Shown here: positions 46,718 to 56,310 of the stretch, piece by piece
Numbering within the stretch: position 1 is the first letter of the stretch
Layout: each line of letters begins with the position of its first letter
Assembly (NCBI GenBank): GCA_965263105.1
Contig: CBDHGL010000006.1
Location: 310,001 to 374,000, forward strand
From: JBCCTX01 sp965263105
Lineage (GTDB): Bacteria; Bacteroidota; Bacteroidia; J057
DNA length: 64,000 nucleotides
Reading direction: 5' to 3'
Position numbers and translations under genes: made by a program
Notes under the pieces: generated by a model
Databases searched by the model: none
What the model was told of the DNA's origin: nothing
Seen by the model: the letters and a program-made list of their open reading frames with translations, nothing else

Positions 46718-48001
46718 TTAAATTTGGGGTCTTTTATATGGACCTCGATAGGGTCTTGCTAGCAGTTTCGCTGCCTGTTCATTATTCGTGATAGTCTTTT
46801 TCCCTGGATCCCATTCTACCTTGCTGTGGGTATAGTAAGAGATCATGGCTAATTGTACGGCAGCGGTGGACTGAAATCCATCCTCTATGGGGCAAAGGAC
46901 ATGGGTTTTGTCTCTCGACTTAACAGCTTCCAGGAAGTTGGTTAAATCTTTCCCCAATACGCCGGGCGTAGGAATGTCTATCGCTTCCGAATCCTTTCCT
47001 TTACCTTTCGGTTGGATGATGAGTCTTTTGAAGTCTCCATACATGGTGGCTTCATCCCCATAAAAAGTATAGCCACTGTTGAATTCTGGATGTAGATCCC
47101 CTGCACCCCACATTCTGTGCTGCCAAATAAGGGGGTAGGTATCAAAATCCATCCGGACATGCAAGGTATCGGGGGTAGTAATCTGGCCTTTGTGGGCTAC
47201 AATATTACCAGTAGCATGTACGGATAGGGGGGTTCCCAAGTCCATCGTTTTCCTCAAATAATCTATATAATGAATGCCCCAATCCACCAGGTGCCCGTTG
47301 CCGTATTCCTTCTCCAGTCGCCAATTGAAGTGCCCAATACTAGGCCGATACGGCAACTTGGGGGCCGGCCCACACCAAGTCTCCCAATCCAAGGAAGGGG
47401 GCGGGTCTTGAATGGTAGGATCTCCCGGATTGGGATTGTAGTGAATCTGTGCGCCTATCTGATGAATATTTCCCAGACGACCTTCTTTGATGAGCGACCG
47501 TATCTTATCTCCTACGACATTACTTCTCTGCATAAAGCCGATCTGAACAATATTATCGGCTTCCTTAGCAGCCTTGATCATGGCCAAGCCTTCATGTATG
47601 TCATAGGCCAAGGGCTTGCAGCAATAGATATCCAATCCTTTTTCACAGGCTGCGATAAATTGTAAGGCATGCCAATGGGGTTGGGTTGCAATGATCACTG
47701 CGTGCAAATCATCCTTTTCGAGGAGTTCTTGGTAATCTATATAGGCTTTGGGCCGGCTGCCTTGTTTTTGCTCAATTTCATCGGCCACACTTTTGAGATG
47801 CTCAGAGTCAATATCGCATAGGGATACCAGGTTAAAGCCCTCAATCCCCATCACCGCCTTGGCTAGTTTGATGCCGTACCAGCCACAGCCAATCATGCCA
47901 ATTCTTACTTTTTCTTCCGCGTTCCAATTCGGTAGGTAAGCGGCTGAGAGGATTCCCAGCGAGCTTGCGGAGGATTTTTCAACAAATTTTCTTCGGTTCA
48001 T
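46718..48001 (-). CDS. Gfo/Idh/MocA-family oxidoreductase, Tat-exported
   Basis: A 427-residue protein with twin-arginine leader MNRRKFVEKSSASSLGILSA. NAD(P)-binding motif GMIGCGWYG (35-43) and the family Lys in CKPLAYD (Lys129); the C-terminal half has the usual substrate domain (NWRLEKEYGNGHLVDWGIHY). Related exported enzymes keep a bound NAD(P) and act on sugars, some as retaining glycosidases (GH109/GH179-like). It is the last gene of PUL block 2, after the RhaT-type symporter. Either a periplasmic sugar oxidoreductase or an NAD-dependent glycosidase; the sequence does not decide. Confidence 0.88.
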   Translation of the reverse strand: MNRRKFVEKSSASSLGILSAAYLPNWNAEEKVRIGMIGCGWYGIKLAKAVMGIEGFNLVSLCDIDSEHLKSVADEIEQKQGSRPKAYIDYQELLEKDDLHAVIIATQPHWHALQFIAACEKGLDIYCCKPLAYDIHEGLAMIKAAKEADNIVQIGFMQRSNVVGDKIRSLIKEGRLGNIHQIGAQIHYNPNPGDPTIQDPPPSLDWETWCGPAPKLPYRPSIGHFNWRLEKEYGNGHLVDWGIHYIDYLRKTMDLGTPLSVHATGNIVAHKGQITTPDTLHVRMDFDTYPLIWQHRMWGAGDLHPEFNSGYTFYGDEATMYGDFKRLIIQPKGKGKDSEAIDIPTPGVLGKDLTNFLEAVKSRDKTHVLCPIEDGFQSTAAVQLAMISYYTHSKVEWDPGKKTITNNEQAAKLLARPYRGPYKRPQI

Positions 48002-48134
48002 AGGTAGATAGGTTTATGCTTTAGCCATCTGTACAGGACAAAATTTTAGATGGGTAGCTCTGTGATCAAAAATGCCCAATTTTGAACTCACCCTCTAGCC
48101 CCTCCTCTCTCAAGAAAGATGGGGTTTATAGCTG

Positions 48135-49163
48135 TTAGACAGAAAGGCTGTTGCCATAGGCAACGATAAGGATTCCCACGATCATGCAGCTTAGCCCTAG
48201 GTAGAGATATCTACGTGCTTTGGGAGAGGCATTTTCCCATTCCCCAGTAAGCAACCCACTTACTATGGCTGTAGCAACACAGGCCGTATTAAAAATGGCA
48301 TATCCCACGGTATTACCTGCACTTCCCAGTTGGAAGGCTGCGTAAGCAAATAAGGCGGAGGCAGCATAATGAAATATGGCCATGATGAGAATAAGGCCAA
48401 AGTTTTTAGAAAAGGCAGGCGTTCTAAAACCTCCCCATAAGCGCTTTTTGCTCAATTCCCAGGCAAAATAAATAGCCATGAAAATGCCTCCACTAATAAA
48501 AATGGGGAACATGACGGCAACCGCTGTAATCCATTCGGCATTTCCCGCAGCTTGGCTTGCTTCGTGTAGGGGGGGACGTCCCACTGCATTGGCGTAACTG
48601 AATCCGGTTGCCAAAAGGCCTCCCACTACCGCTATAAGTATACCGGTAAGCATAGAAGCTTTTTGGGGCTGTTCCTCGCCTGAGTCCTTGGCATTTCTTG
48701 CCTCATCCTTTTCCCGCAACAATCCGGCTTTACCATTGGCGATCACTCCGAGTAAAACAACCAAAATCCCACCCATGATTGTCAGAAAAGCGTCATTCTC
48801 CGGCAAGCCATCTACTAAAAAGGGGAGAATAGAACCTACTAGGATTACCGTACCAATAAACAGCGAGAATCCTAAGGAAAGGCCAATATGGTTGATAGCT
48901 TTCCCCCACATCATCACACCAGTTCCCCACAAAAGGCTGGCGATGGCCATCTTTACCAAAACATCTGAAGACACTGAACTGAAAACCTGCCCAAAGTCCT
49001 TTATTAAAGCAAAGGACGCGACGAGAGGAACAACAAACATTGTCAACATAAAAAATAGTCCCCAGGTATTTTCAAATTTGAAATCCTTTGTGAATTTTTC
49101 GGGTAACGCGTACAGGCCCAGCATGAGTCCCGCGAAAATAGCCCATAATACTCCTTCAATCAT
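48135..49163 (-). CDS. RhaT-family sugar/proton symporter
   Basis: A 342-residue inner-membrane protein with about ten helices and the L-rhamnose/proton symporter pattern (GLYALPEKFTKDFKFENTWG; LLWGTGVMMWGKAINHIGLS; FSYANAVG; IFNTACVATAIVSGLLTGEW). A charged cytoplasmic loop lies at ~150-172. RhaT of enterobacteria imports L-rhamnose; relatives in PULs may import other deoxy or anhydro sugars. It lies between GH117 copy 3 and the Gfo/Idh gene, so it probably takes up the monosaccharide made by the PUL. Confidence 0.85.
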   Translation of the reverse strand: MIEGVLWAIFAGLMLGLYALPEKFTKDFKFENTWGLFFMLTMFVVPLVASFALIKDFGQVFSSVSSDVLVKMAIASLLWGTGVMMWGKAINHIGLSLGFSLFIGTVILVGSILPFLVDGLPENDAFLTIMGGILVVLLGVIANGKAGLLREKDEARNAKDSGEEQPQKASMLTGILIAVVGGLLATGFSYANAVGRPPLHEASQAAGNAEWITAVAVMFPIFISGGIFMAIYFAWELSKKRLWGGFRTPAFSKNFGLILIMAIFHYAASALFAYAAFQLGSAGNTVGYAIFNTACVATAIVSGLLTGEWENASPKARRYLYLGLSCMIVGILIVAYGNSLSV

Positions 49164-49347
49164 TTTGTGTGTGTGTTTAAGAGATTGATGGTTCCGTCAA
49201 TCTCGAGTTTATATGAATAGGTGATAAGTGAATCTATGGTATAAGAATGGCGACTCCCTCTCACATTTTGCCAGCAATGGCATATAAGTCTTCATCTGTT
49301 GAAATATAATATAATAGAAATTTGAGGGTAATTTGTTATTAGCCATC

Positions 49348-50616
49348 TTATTCTAGCATTTTAGTTTCAATTCGCCTCCGCTGTTTTGTGCTCAATCCAA
49401 ATTGAAAATTAACTTCAGGATGATTGAAAATGTCGCTCTCCTTCATTTCCGGGTCGTGTATATCTAAACTTAAGTCACAATCAAAACGGGCCAACATGCT
49501 ATGACTTTTTCCTTCGGCCAAGCCGATGTTGCGGAAGTGACATAGGCCCCAGGTAATCCCTCTTCCATTTCCATTGTCCAGAAAAGCATCTGGCACATAG
49601 GCTCCTGGGGCGATTGGAAATAAACTAGAGATGGCTGCCACTTCAAAATTCACCCCATCAGGAGCATATTGGATCGTATTGTGCTCTAAACCATGCCGGC
49701 TTACCAGTGCTGCCACTCCTTCCCTGAAAGGAAATAATGCCGTTTCATGACCTGAATTTATGACCGGATTTAGCGGGTGTTTTTCAAAGGGACCAAAGGG
49801 ATGCTCTCCAATGGCTAGACCTTGCGCTCTTACCTTGGGATTGCCCCCCATTTCTCCTTTGTAGTATACATAAATTTTTCCCTTATAAACCAAGGGATAG
49901 GGGTCATGAATGACATACTGATCCCAAGTACCTTCAGGCCCATTTTCTATGACCGTTTTATTGGAAGGTGTCCATGGGCCCTCAGGAGAATCCGCAACCG
50001 AACAAGCCACAGGACAATCGTCTCCTTTCGTACCGGGGCCTCCTGGCATTTGAGTGTAGGCTTGATAGTAGAGGTAATACTTCCCTTTCCAAACCAGTAT
50101 GTCCGGAGTTGAAACGGATCTCCAACCGGGAAAGGGCTTCTCTAAGCGGGGTACAGCTACTCCTTGTTCTTCCCATGCAAAGCCATCTTTACTAGTGGCG
50201 TACCAGATTTCAGCTAGATCCCAATCCCGAGAGGGAATGCTATCGGTTACAATCGAAGTGTTTTGAGGGGGATATTTAGTCTGTCTATGGGTGTACCACA
50301 CGTAGTATTTCCCCTCATGTCGGATGATTTTGGTTGCATCTCGGCGAGAAAGGGTGCCATCGCCCCCGTTGTAGTCAAAGCCTGCTAAGCGGGTGTATTT
50401 AAAGTTGGAGAACAATTCATTGGTAGCCAATTCTAAGGAATCGAAGCTGCCCTCATACACCCGATTCATCGCTTTACTCAAAAGTCTATTGGGTTTTTCT
50501 CGGGGAATATTCCCATAGGGAAAACCGTCTACAGTGTGCATGGAAGTCTGCTCCTCAGTTGGAGAACAGGATGAAATAAGCCAGATACTTAAGATAAACG
50601 ACAGCGTTCTTTTCAT
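49348..50616 (-). CDS. GH117-family glycoside hydrolase, copy 3 (lipoprotein)
   Basis: A 422-residue paralogue with lipoprotein signal MKRTLSFILSIWLISSC (Cys17). GH117 signatures: SRRDATK (Asp93), SRDWDLAEIWYATS, WRSVSTPDILVW, VIHDPYPL (Asp238), SGHETALFPF (His290, Glu291). It departs from copies 1 and 2 in several places: RRDATK instead of RRDPSK and an insert GGPGTKGDD around 191-200, so it may prefer another substrate or position. Located in block 2 after the broken sulfatase. Confidence 0.83.
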   Translation of the reverse strand: MKRTLSFILSIWLISSCSPTEEQTSMHTVDGFPYGNIPREKPNRLLSKAMNRVYEGSFDSLELATNELFSNFKYTRLAGFDYNGGDGTLSRRDATKIIRHEGKYYVWYTHRQTKYPPQNTSIVTDSIPSRDWDLAEIWYATSKDGFAWEEQGVAVPRLEKPFPGWRSVSTPDILVWKGKYYLYYQAYTQMPGGPGTKGDDCPVACSVADSPEGPWTPSNKTVIENGPEGTWDQYVIHDPYPLVYKGKIYVYYKGEMGGNPKVRAQGLAIGEHPFGPFEKHPLNPVINSGHETALFPFREGVAALVSRHGLEHNTIQYAPDGVNFEVAAISSLFPIAPGAYVPDAFLDNGNGRGITWGLCHFRNIGLAEGKSHSMLARFDCDLSLDIHDPEMKESDIFNHPEVNFQFGLSTKQRRRIETKMLE

Positions 50617-50640
50617 AAGGCAAGGATATGAGGGTACATG

Positions 50641-52151
50641 TTAATAAGTCCCATAGCTTCCAAACATAGCTTTCTTATCAGGCCGTGGTCTTTTCCTGAC
50701 TGAATGGTCAGGCTCACCACTTTCTCGATCAAATTCATCCGGTGTTCTCCGAGTAGGAATGAAATCTCCCGTTACCCGACTCCAGTCATTCAAGGCCTTC
50801 TTCAGTTCTTCTCTTGTCAAGGCAAGAGAAGGATCATGGATGAGGTTATGGGTTTCATTGGGATCTTCCGCCAAGTGATACAATTCATATTTCCCCCTAG
50901 GAACCTGAAAGCAGGCATATTGGGCTTCCGTCAATTGCTCTTTTTCTTTTAGCCGAAGCATGGCCTTGAAGGTGGGGCTCCTCAGGGCATCGGCTGGAGG
51001 AGTCCCTGCCAAATCGTTATAATTGTTCAAGATTAACTTCCACTCCTGGTTCATAATGGCCCGACCGTGGTCTTCGAAGTCATGCCAATGGTCTTCGCCA
51101 AAGGCATAGAAGCGCGTTTCTACCTCAGGATTCCTAAGTACCGGTAAAAAATTGGCGCCTTCGTAGCTATCCAAGGGCTTTATCCCAGCTACATGGACTA
51201 AGGTAGGCGCAATGTCTACCGTACTCACCAGACTTTGGGTGTGGCTCCCTGCGGATACAAGCTCAGGCCATTTAACAATCCAGGGAGTTTTTATTCCTCC
51301 GTCATAGAGAGTCGTTTTGTCACGAGGAAAAGGCCTGCCATTGTCACTAATAAATAATATCAGGGTTTGCTCCTCCACGCCTTGCTTCTCCAGTTCCGCC
51401 ACTACCTTTCCCACATAGGAATCCAGCCTGGCTATCTCGTCATAATATTGTCTCAGGTCTTCCCGTACTTCAGGGATATCGGGTAGATAAGGGGGAACAC
51501 GGACATCAGATAGTTGGTGGGGGGCTTCCAGTATGTCTTTTTCATAGGCTCTGTGAGGGTCCAGGGCGGCAAACCACATGAAGAAGGGCTTATCCATAGG
51601 GCGATTCTGTAACGCCGGAAGCCAATCTTCACAGCCAGAGGGCTGCTGGGCAACCATTTTTACGGGCTCCTTATCGGAACTGCTGGGCAACTGAAAACCT
51701 GCTGTTCCGGCTTCATAAATGGAATCAAAATGCTGGCGTATGTTATTCCCCATATGCCACTTACCTGCAGCAGCTGTATAGTATCCTCCTTGATTTCAAT
51801 TGTTCTACAAAGGTATTTGTTCCTGGAGGGAGAGCCCAGTGGAGCTGTTCAGCTCCGGTATTATGGGGATATTTCCCTGTAATGATACTAGCCCGACTAG
51901 GGCGAGCAGGAACTAGCCGTAACATAGGCATGATCAAAACGCATTCCGGCTGCAGCCAAGGCATCGATATGGGGAGTTTTGATATGAGGATGGCCATAGG
52001 CCCCACAATCGTCCCAATTCATGTCATCCGCGATAATCAATACGATGTTGGGACGCTCAAAGGTAATTTCTTGAGGTTCCGGCTTGGGTTGACAACTGAC
52101 CCAAAGGATCAGGATAACGCATATGAGATTAATATTCATTGAGGGTTTCAT
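50641..52151 (-). pseudogene. S1-family sulfatase (C) broken by two frameshifts, one inside the active-site motif
   Basis: Three reading frames together give one sulfatase. Frame 1 (52151 to 51897) has a lipoprotein signal (Cys20) and runs NIVLIIADDMNWDDCGAYG to SCSP, then hits TAG at 51897-51899. One extra base at 51899 splits the C-S-P-S-R motif (catalytic Cys82); removing it restores SPSRASIITGKYPHNTGAEQ. This second frame ends near 51790, where a further extra base separates QLKS from GGYYTAAAGKWHMGNN. The third frame runs to 50641 with normal sulfatase features (FISDNGRPFPRDK; DIAPTLVHVAG). Either a real recent pseudogene or two sequencing errors. It follows sulfatase D by 10 bases. Confidence 0.85.
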
Positions 52152-52161
52152 CTGAATCAAA

Positions 52162-53844
52162 TTACTCAGCATTTTCTGGTATGTTAGGTTTCACCAATTC
52201 CTCCCACTTCGCCTGATCCCAAACAACAGGAGGAGGAAGATGGGCTGCTTCATCGTAAAATACCCTAGACATTTGGGACACTTTCTCTGGGTATTGTTGG
52301 GACAGGTCCTGGGTTTCTGCAGGATCTTTATTTATATCGAACAGCTCCAAAACTGGGCCCCTACCCTGCATATGTTCATGGTAAATTCCGGGGGGAAGGG
52401 TACCTGTAAACCTAAGAAGGTAGTCCTGCTCGATGAGTACCCAGGCAGGAGGTGCAAAGGGTCTTTCCGTTATATGGTCCTTCGTAGTCTTTTCTATGAG
52501 AAAGCCCCAGGCACTCGCATGAACTCCTGCACCAAACAAATATTCGTGTACTTCGGCGGCATGGGGCTTGTTGAACAAAGGCAATAGGCTTTTCCCGTCT
52601 AAGTTTCCGGGTAATTCCCCCTTGGCTGCCTCAAGGGCTGTCGGTAAGATATCCATCGTTGAAACCAGCTGATCCAAGACTAAGGGCTGCTCAATTTTTT
52701 GGGGCCAATGGATAAACATCGGAACGCGAATACCTCCCAGGTACAAATTCCCCTTATGACCGGAAAAGGGGGCATTGCCGGGTAGAGGAGAACCTATTTT
52801 ATGTCCCTTATGCCTTCCAGCCGCCATGGCTCCATTGTCAGAAGTGAAGACGATCAGGGTATTGTCGTACAGATCATTGGCCTTTAGGTAGTCGATAATC
52901 CGCTTTACATTTTGATCTACCCCATAGATATGCGCGTAGAAATTAGTTAAGTCGGAAGAGGGGGAGGAAAAATGCTGATAATAGGGATCCGGCGCCTTGG
53001 GTTCTAAGGAATCATGGACGGCGTGATAATGCAGTTGGAGAAAAAAGGGCCTGCCCTCCTGATCTTGTTTGTCAATAAAGGCCAGGGCTTTGTCAGTGAA
53101 AACGTCTGTATTGTAGCCTGTCTGTTTGCCTGCGTGTTCAAAATTCTCCCAGACTAAGGTTGAATGGTAGAACTGGCTTGCCCAGGTATTGTAGCCAAAA
53201 TAATAATCAAAGCCGTTGTTCAACGGATGGTGTTCTTCTACCACCGAGCCGTAATAGCCCGAATTTTTTACCTCTTCATACACCGCTGGATGGGTTTGGG
53301 CTAATTCGTGAAAGGGAGTTTCTGCAGGCAGCCCATGACGCGACAATATTCCGGTGAGTACCTTGGAATTCCTTCGACCTATATGCCACTTGCCGATATG
53401 TGCGGTTCTGTACCCCGCTTTTTTAATGCGTTCCGCCAGAAGCGTCCCAGAAGCAAAGCCCCCTTCTTCTCCATCTGCATTGGAATACACGCCTAGCCTA
53501 TTTTGGTGAATTCCCGTAGCCATGCCTAACCTAGAAGGTGCACATAGGCTACTGGTAACATATGCTTTTGTGAAAATCAGCCCTTCTTTGGCTAGGCTAT
53601 TCAAGGTCGGAATTGCCTTTTTAGAAAATTCCAAGGCTTCCTCCGGGGAATAGTCTTGCATACTATCTACCAAATGGACAAAAAATGGATCGAAGTCTGA
53701 TGTTGATAAGGTATCATTATAAATTCCCAATTGCCCATAGCCCAGGTCATCCATCATGATGAAGAGAATATTGGGTTTGGGCTCAGTTACTTTTGAACAG
53801 GCACTGATCCCGGCAATTAGAAATAAGAGCAAGAAATACTTCAT
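52162..53844 (-). CDS. S1-family sulfatase (D), lipoprotein
   Basis: A 560-residue enzyme with lipobox Cys16 (LIAGISAC). Active-site motif SSLCAPSRLGMATG with catalytic Cys101, so formylglycine maturation is needed. Other sulfatase marks: NILFIMMDDLGYGQLG, HIGKWHIGRR, VFTSDNGAMAAGRHKGH. An insert of about 35 residues after LGYGQLGIYN (~45-78) separates the metal motif from the catalytic Cys and is longer than in sulfatases A and B. It is the first gene of PUL block 2, with the broken sulfatase and GH117 copy 3 downstream. Substrate not readable. Confidence 0.92.
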   Translation of the reverse strand: MKYFLLLFLIAGISACSKVTEPKPNILFIMMDDLGYGQLGIYNDTLSTSDFDPFFVHLVDSMQDYSPEEALEFSKKAIPTLNSLAKEGLIFTKAYVTSSLCAPSRLGMATGIHQNRLGVYSNADGEEGGFASGTLLAERIKKAGYRTAHIGKWHIGRRNSKVLTGILSRHGLPAETPFHELAQTHPAVYEEVKNSGYYGSVVEEHHPLNNGFDYYFGYNTWASQFYHSTLVWENFEHAGKQTGYNTDVFTDKALAFIDKQDQEGRPFFLQLHYHAVHDSLEPKAPDPYYQHFSSPSSDLTNFYAHIYGVDQNVKRIIDYLKANDLYDNTLIVFTSDNGAMAAGRHKGHKIGSPLPGNAPFSGHKGNLYLGGIRVPMFIHWPQKIEQPLVLDQLVSTMDILPTALEAAKGELPGNLDGKSLLPLFNKPHAAEVHEYLFGAGVHASAWGFLIEKTTKDHITERPFAPPAWVLIEQDYLLRFTGTLPPGIYHEHMQGRGPVLELFDINKDPAETQDLSQQYPEKVSQMSRVFYDEAAHLPPPVVWDQAKWEELVKPNIPENAE

Positions 53845-54052
53845 AGAGGCTTAGCAAAATTTTCACGCTACCCTGGAGCTCAAAGGAATACTCTTTTTAT
53901 TAATATAAGCCTTATTCCCCCAAGACCCATTATCTCTCCTAATTACTTCTACGGAAAAACCCATTTGTCCATTTTTTATCCAGGAATTTTTCCCTTCAAA
54001 GAACAGATGCCAGAAGCAAACTTTAATCCCAAACTTTTAGTTCCTTTGGGGT

Positions 54053-55441
54053 ATGCAACATTCCCAAAAAGGATTTCTGGAATCGGCCCGCTTAAGCAAG
54101 GTGATGTGGAGTTTATCTCTTCCTGCCATAGCGGCCATGGTCTTGTTTGGGCTCAACGCCTTTATGGATACGGTCTATATCGGGCAACTGCTAAATGAAA
54201 CCGCTTTGGCGGGCGTCGCACTCGCCTATCCCCTGACTTCTATTATGCTAGGATTAGGAAGTTGGGCGGGGACCGGTGCAGGAAACCTACTGAGTATTGC
54301 CATAGGCAAGGAGGATACAGAAACCCAAGAAAAACTTCTGGGCAACGCTACTATATTTATCCTTATAAGCTCCCTCCTATTTACCCTTCCAGGGTTTTTC
54401 GCGGCTGAACCCTTTATCCGCATGATGGGAGGAACAGGAGAGGTCTTGGAATATGGGGTAGAATACTTTCGCATTGCTATGATCGGGGCTCCCTTTTGGG
54501 TCTATGGCTTAAGCTTGAATTTCATTGTGAGAGGAGAGGGAAAAATGAAGCAAGCTGCCATCATGATGAGTTATGGTTTGGGACTGAACCTAGTACTAAG
54601 TCCTTTGTTCATGGGCGTTTTTAATATGGGGATTGCCGGGGCTGCCTGGGGTACCAATCTGGGCATGATGGTCTATTGCATCGTTGGATACAGGTACTTC
54701 AAACGCGGGAAGGCTTCTTTCCCCACGAAAATTGACTCCTTGGCTTATGATAAATCCGTATTCAGCTCCATCACAAAATTAGGCTTCCCTGGCTTTATCA
54801 TGTCCATGATGGGCTTGATCCAGGCGATTGTTGTTTTCAACGCCATCGTTCGAGTAGGGACAGAAAATGATCTGGCATTTTTCGCTGCTGCCAACCGGAT
54901 TCAGCTTTTCTTAATGACCCCTTTATTCGGCCTAATGCGCGCTTTACAACCTGTGGTGGGCGTGAATTACGGCGCAGCAAAATACGGGCGGGTAAAAAAG
55001 GCTTACAACTTATTCACCCGAACGGGCTTTTTCATCATCTTCCCCTTTTGGGTATTCATGATGATTTTTCCAGAACTGAGCCTTCGATTGGTTTTGCCGA
55101 ATATGGCTTTCTCAGGTACAGACATTTTCCACTTCCGGATCTATATGATTATGCTCCCGGTACTTCCCGTGGTTTTCATGTCACTCACCTTTTTGCCCGC
55201 TATAGAAAAACCCAAATTTGCCAGCCTGATAGGCATGGCTCGCCAATTGATATTTTATGTACCGGTCATGTGGTTTCTCCCAGGGATTTTGGGCATGAAA
55301 GGAATTTATTACGGGGCAACCGGGATAGATCTGGTCGTCACGCTATTCTTAGTAGCTGCAGTTTGGTGGGAAATGAGGCAAATGGGGAAGGTGGGGCCTC
55401 CGAAAGAAGAAGTAGAGCTATCGTCGGTAAACCCAGGTTGA
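54053..55441 (+). CDS. MATE-family efflux transporter
   Basis: A 462-residue, twelve-helix inner-membrane protein of the MATE/NorM type: VMWSLSLPAIAAMVLFGLNA, MDTVYIGQL, GLGSWAGTGAGNLLSIAIG, and the second-half equivalent (NAIVRVGTENDLAFFAAANR; GVNYGAAKYGRVKKA). Exports cationic drugs or metabolites by Na+ or H+ antiport. It is divergent from the PUL, and its neighbour TenA is convergent; no functional link is evident. Confidence 0.9.
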   Translation: MQHSQKGFLESARLSKVMWSLSLPAIAAMVLFGLNAFMDTVYIGQLLNETALAGVALAYPLTSIMLGLGSWAGTGAGNLLSIAIGKEDTETQEKLLGNATIFILISSLLFTLPGFFAAEPFIRMMGGTGEVLEYGVEYFRIAMIGAPFWVYGLSLNFIVRGEGKMKQAAIMMSYGLGLNLVLSPLFMGVFNMGIAGAAWGTNLGMMVYCIVGYRYFKRGKASFPTKIDSLAYDKSVFSSITKLGFPGFIMSMMGLIQAIVVFNAIVRVGTENDLAFFAAANRIQLFLMTPLFGLMRALQPVVGVNYGAAKYGRVKKAYNLFTRTGFFIIFPFWVFMMIFPELSLRLVLPNMAFSGTDIFHFRIYMIMLPVLPVVFMSLTFLPAIEKPKFASLIGMARQLIFYVPVMWFLPGILGMKGIYYGATGIDLVVTLFLVAAVWWEMRQMGKVGPPKEEVELSSVNPG

Positions 55442-55473
55442 GGGATTACCTAATTTACTTCCCAAAATTTGCT

Positions 55474-56127
55474 CTATACTGACCACTTTTCCAGTCTATA
55501 GGCACTGTCCCAAAACATCCATTCCATTTTGGAGGACATGACAAAGGTTTGGGTCATTTGATCCCGTTGGGAAGAAGTACAAGCTTCAGCCACCTCATCG
55601 CAGATATCTATCGCCAATTGCACGGCTTCTCCGTATTCTTCGCCTGCATAGGTATCAATCCAAGCTTGGTAGGGATTGGTTTCTTGGGTTTGATGCTGGT
55701 AAATGTAATCCCCTACCTCTTTGTAAATCCAAAAGCAGGGAAGTACCACCCCTAATGCTTCCGGAAGGCTCTTATTCGCCAAGATCGTATGCATATAGCT
55801 GGTATATAACAGGCAGGTAGGAGAAGCTTGTGAGGCGGGATTCGTTTGGAATTGCTTGAAGTAGGTGTCGTGGAGTATTTGCTCTTCCGCTATCGTTTCA
55901 CTTCCAAAGGTGAGGAAGGCCTTAGCATGGTCTGTATTTTCCATTTTCATGCCAATTCCCACCAGTACCTTCCCAAACTCGATGAGATAGAAGGCATCCT
56001 GCTGAAGGTAGAACTCGAATTTATCCTTGGGAAGTGTCCCCTTCATGAGTTCCTGGTTGAAGGGATGTTTCAATATATTCTCATAAATGGGAAGACTAGC
56101 TTCCCAGGCTTTTTGACTCCATTTCAT
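55474..56127 (-). CDS. tenA: TenA-family aminopyrimidine aminohydrolase (thiaminase II)
   Basis: A 217-residue helical enzyme. Conserved TenA residues are visible: Asp44 and Tyr47 (QQDAFYL), the catalytic Cys131 in LPCFWIYKEVG, and Glu202 in MEWMFW. It hydrolyses the amino group of aminopyrimidine breakdown products to HMP for thiamine salvage, and thiamine itself slowly. Cytoplasmic. No TPP riboswitch is evident in the ~180 bases upstream. It stands alone, convergent with the MATE gene. Confidence 0.9.
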   Translation of the reverse strand: MKWSQKAWEASLPIYENILKHPFNQELMKGTLPKDKFEFYLQQDAFYLIEFGKVLVGIGMKMENTDHAKAFLTFGSETIAEEQILHDTYFKQFQTNPASQASPTCLLYTSYMHTILANKSLPEALGVVLPCFWIYKEVGDYIYQHQTQETNPYQAWIDTYAGEEYGEAVQLAIDICDEVAEACTSSQRDQMTQTFVMSSKMEWMFWDSAYRLEKWSV

Positions 56128-56310
56128 GAAACAAATATGGGAATTATCTAATTAAGTAGATGAGCTAATTCTTTCCATAAAGATAGGCAATTATCTATTT
56201 TTACTTATCTACCCCCATTAATCTAACTTGCTATATTTCCATTTAGATATGAACTTAGGGGATAGCCCAAAAGAAAACTCCCAATTATTCAATCCAAACC
56301 AAGCTGAACG

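Noticed and set aside
56128..56310. TPP riboswitch upstream of tenA
   Set aside because: No conserved thi-box pairing or sequence was found in the short AT-rich region.
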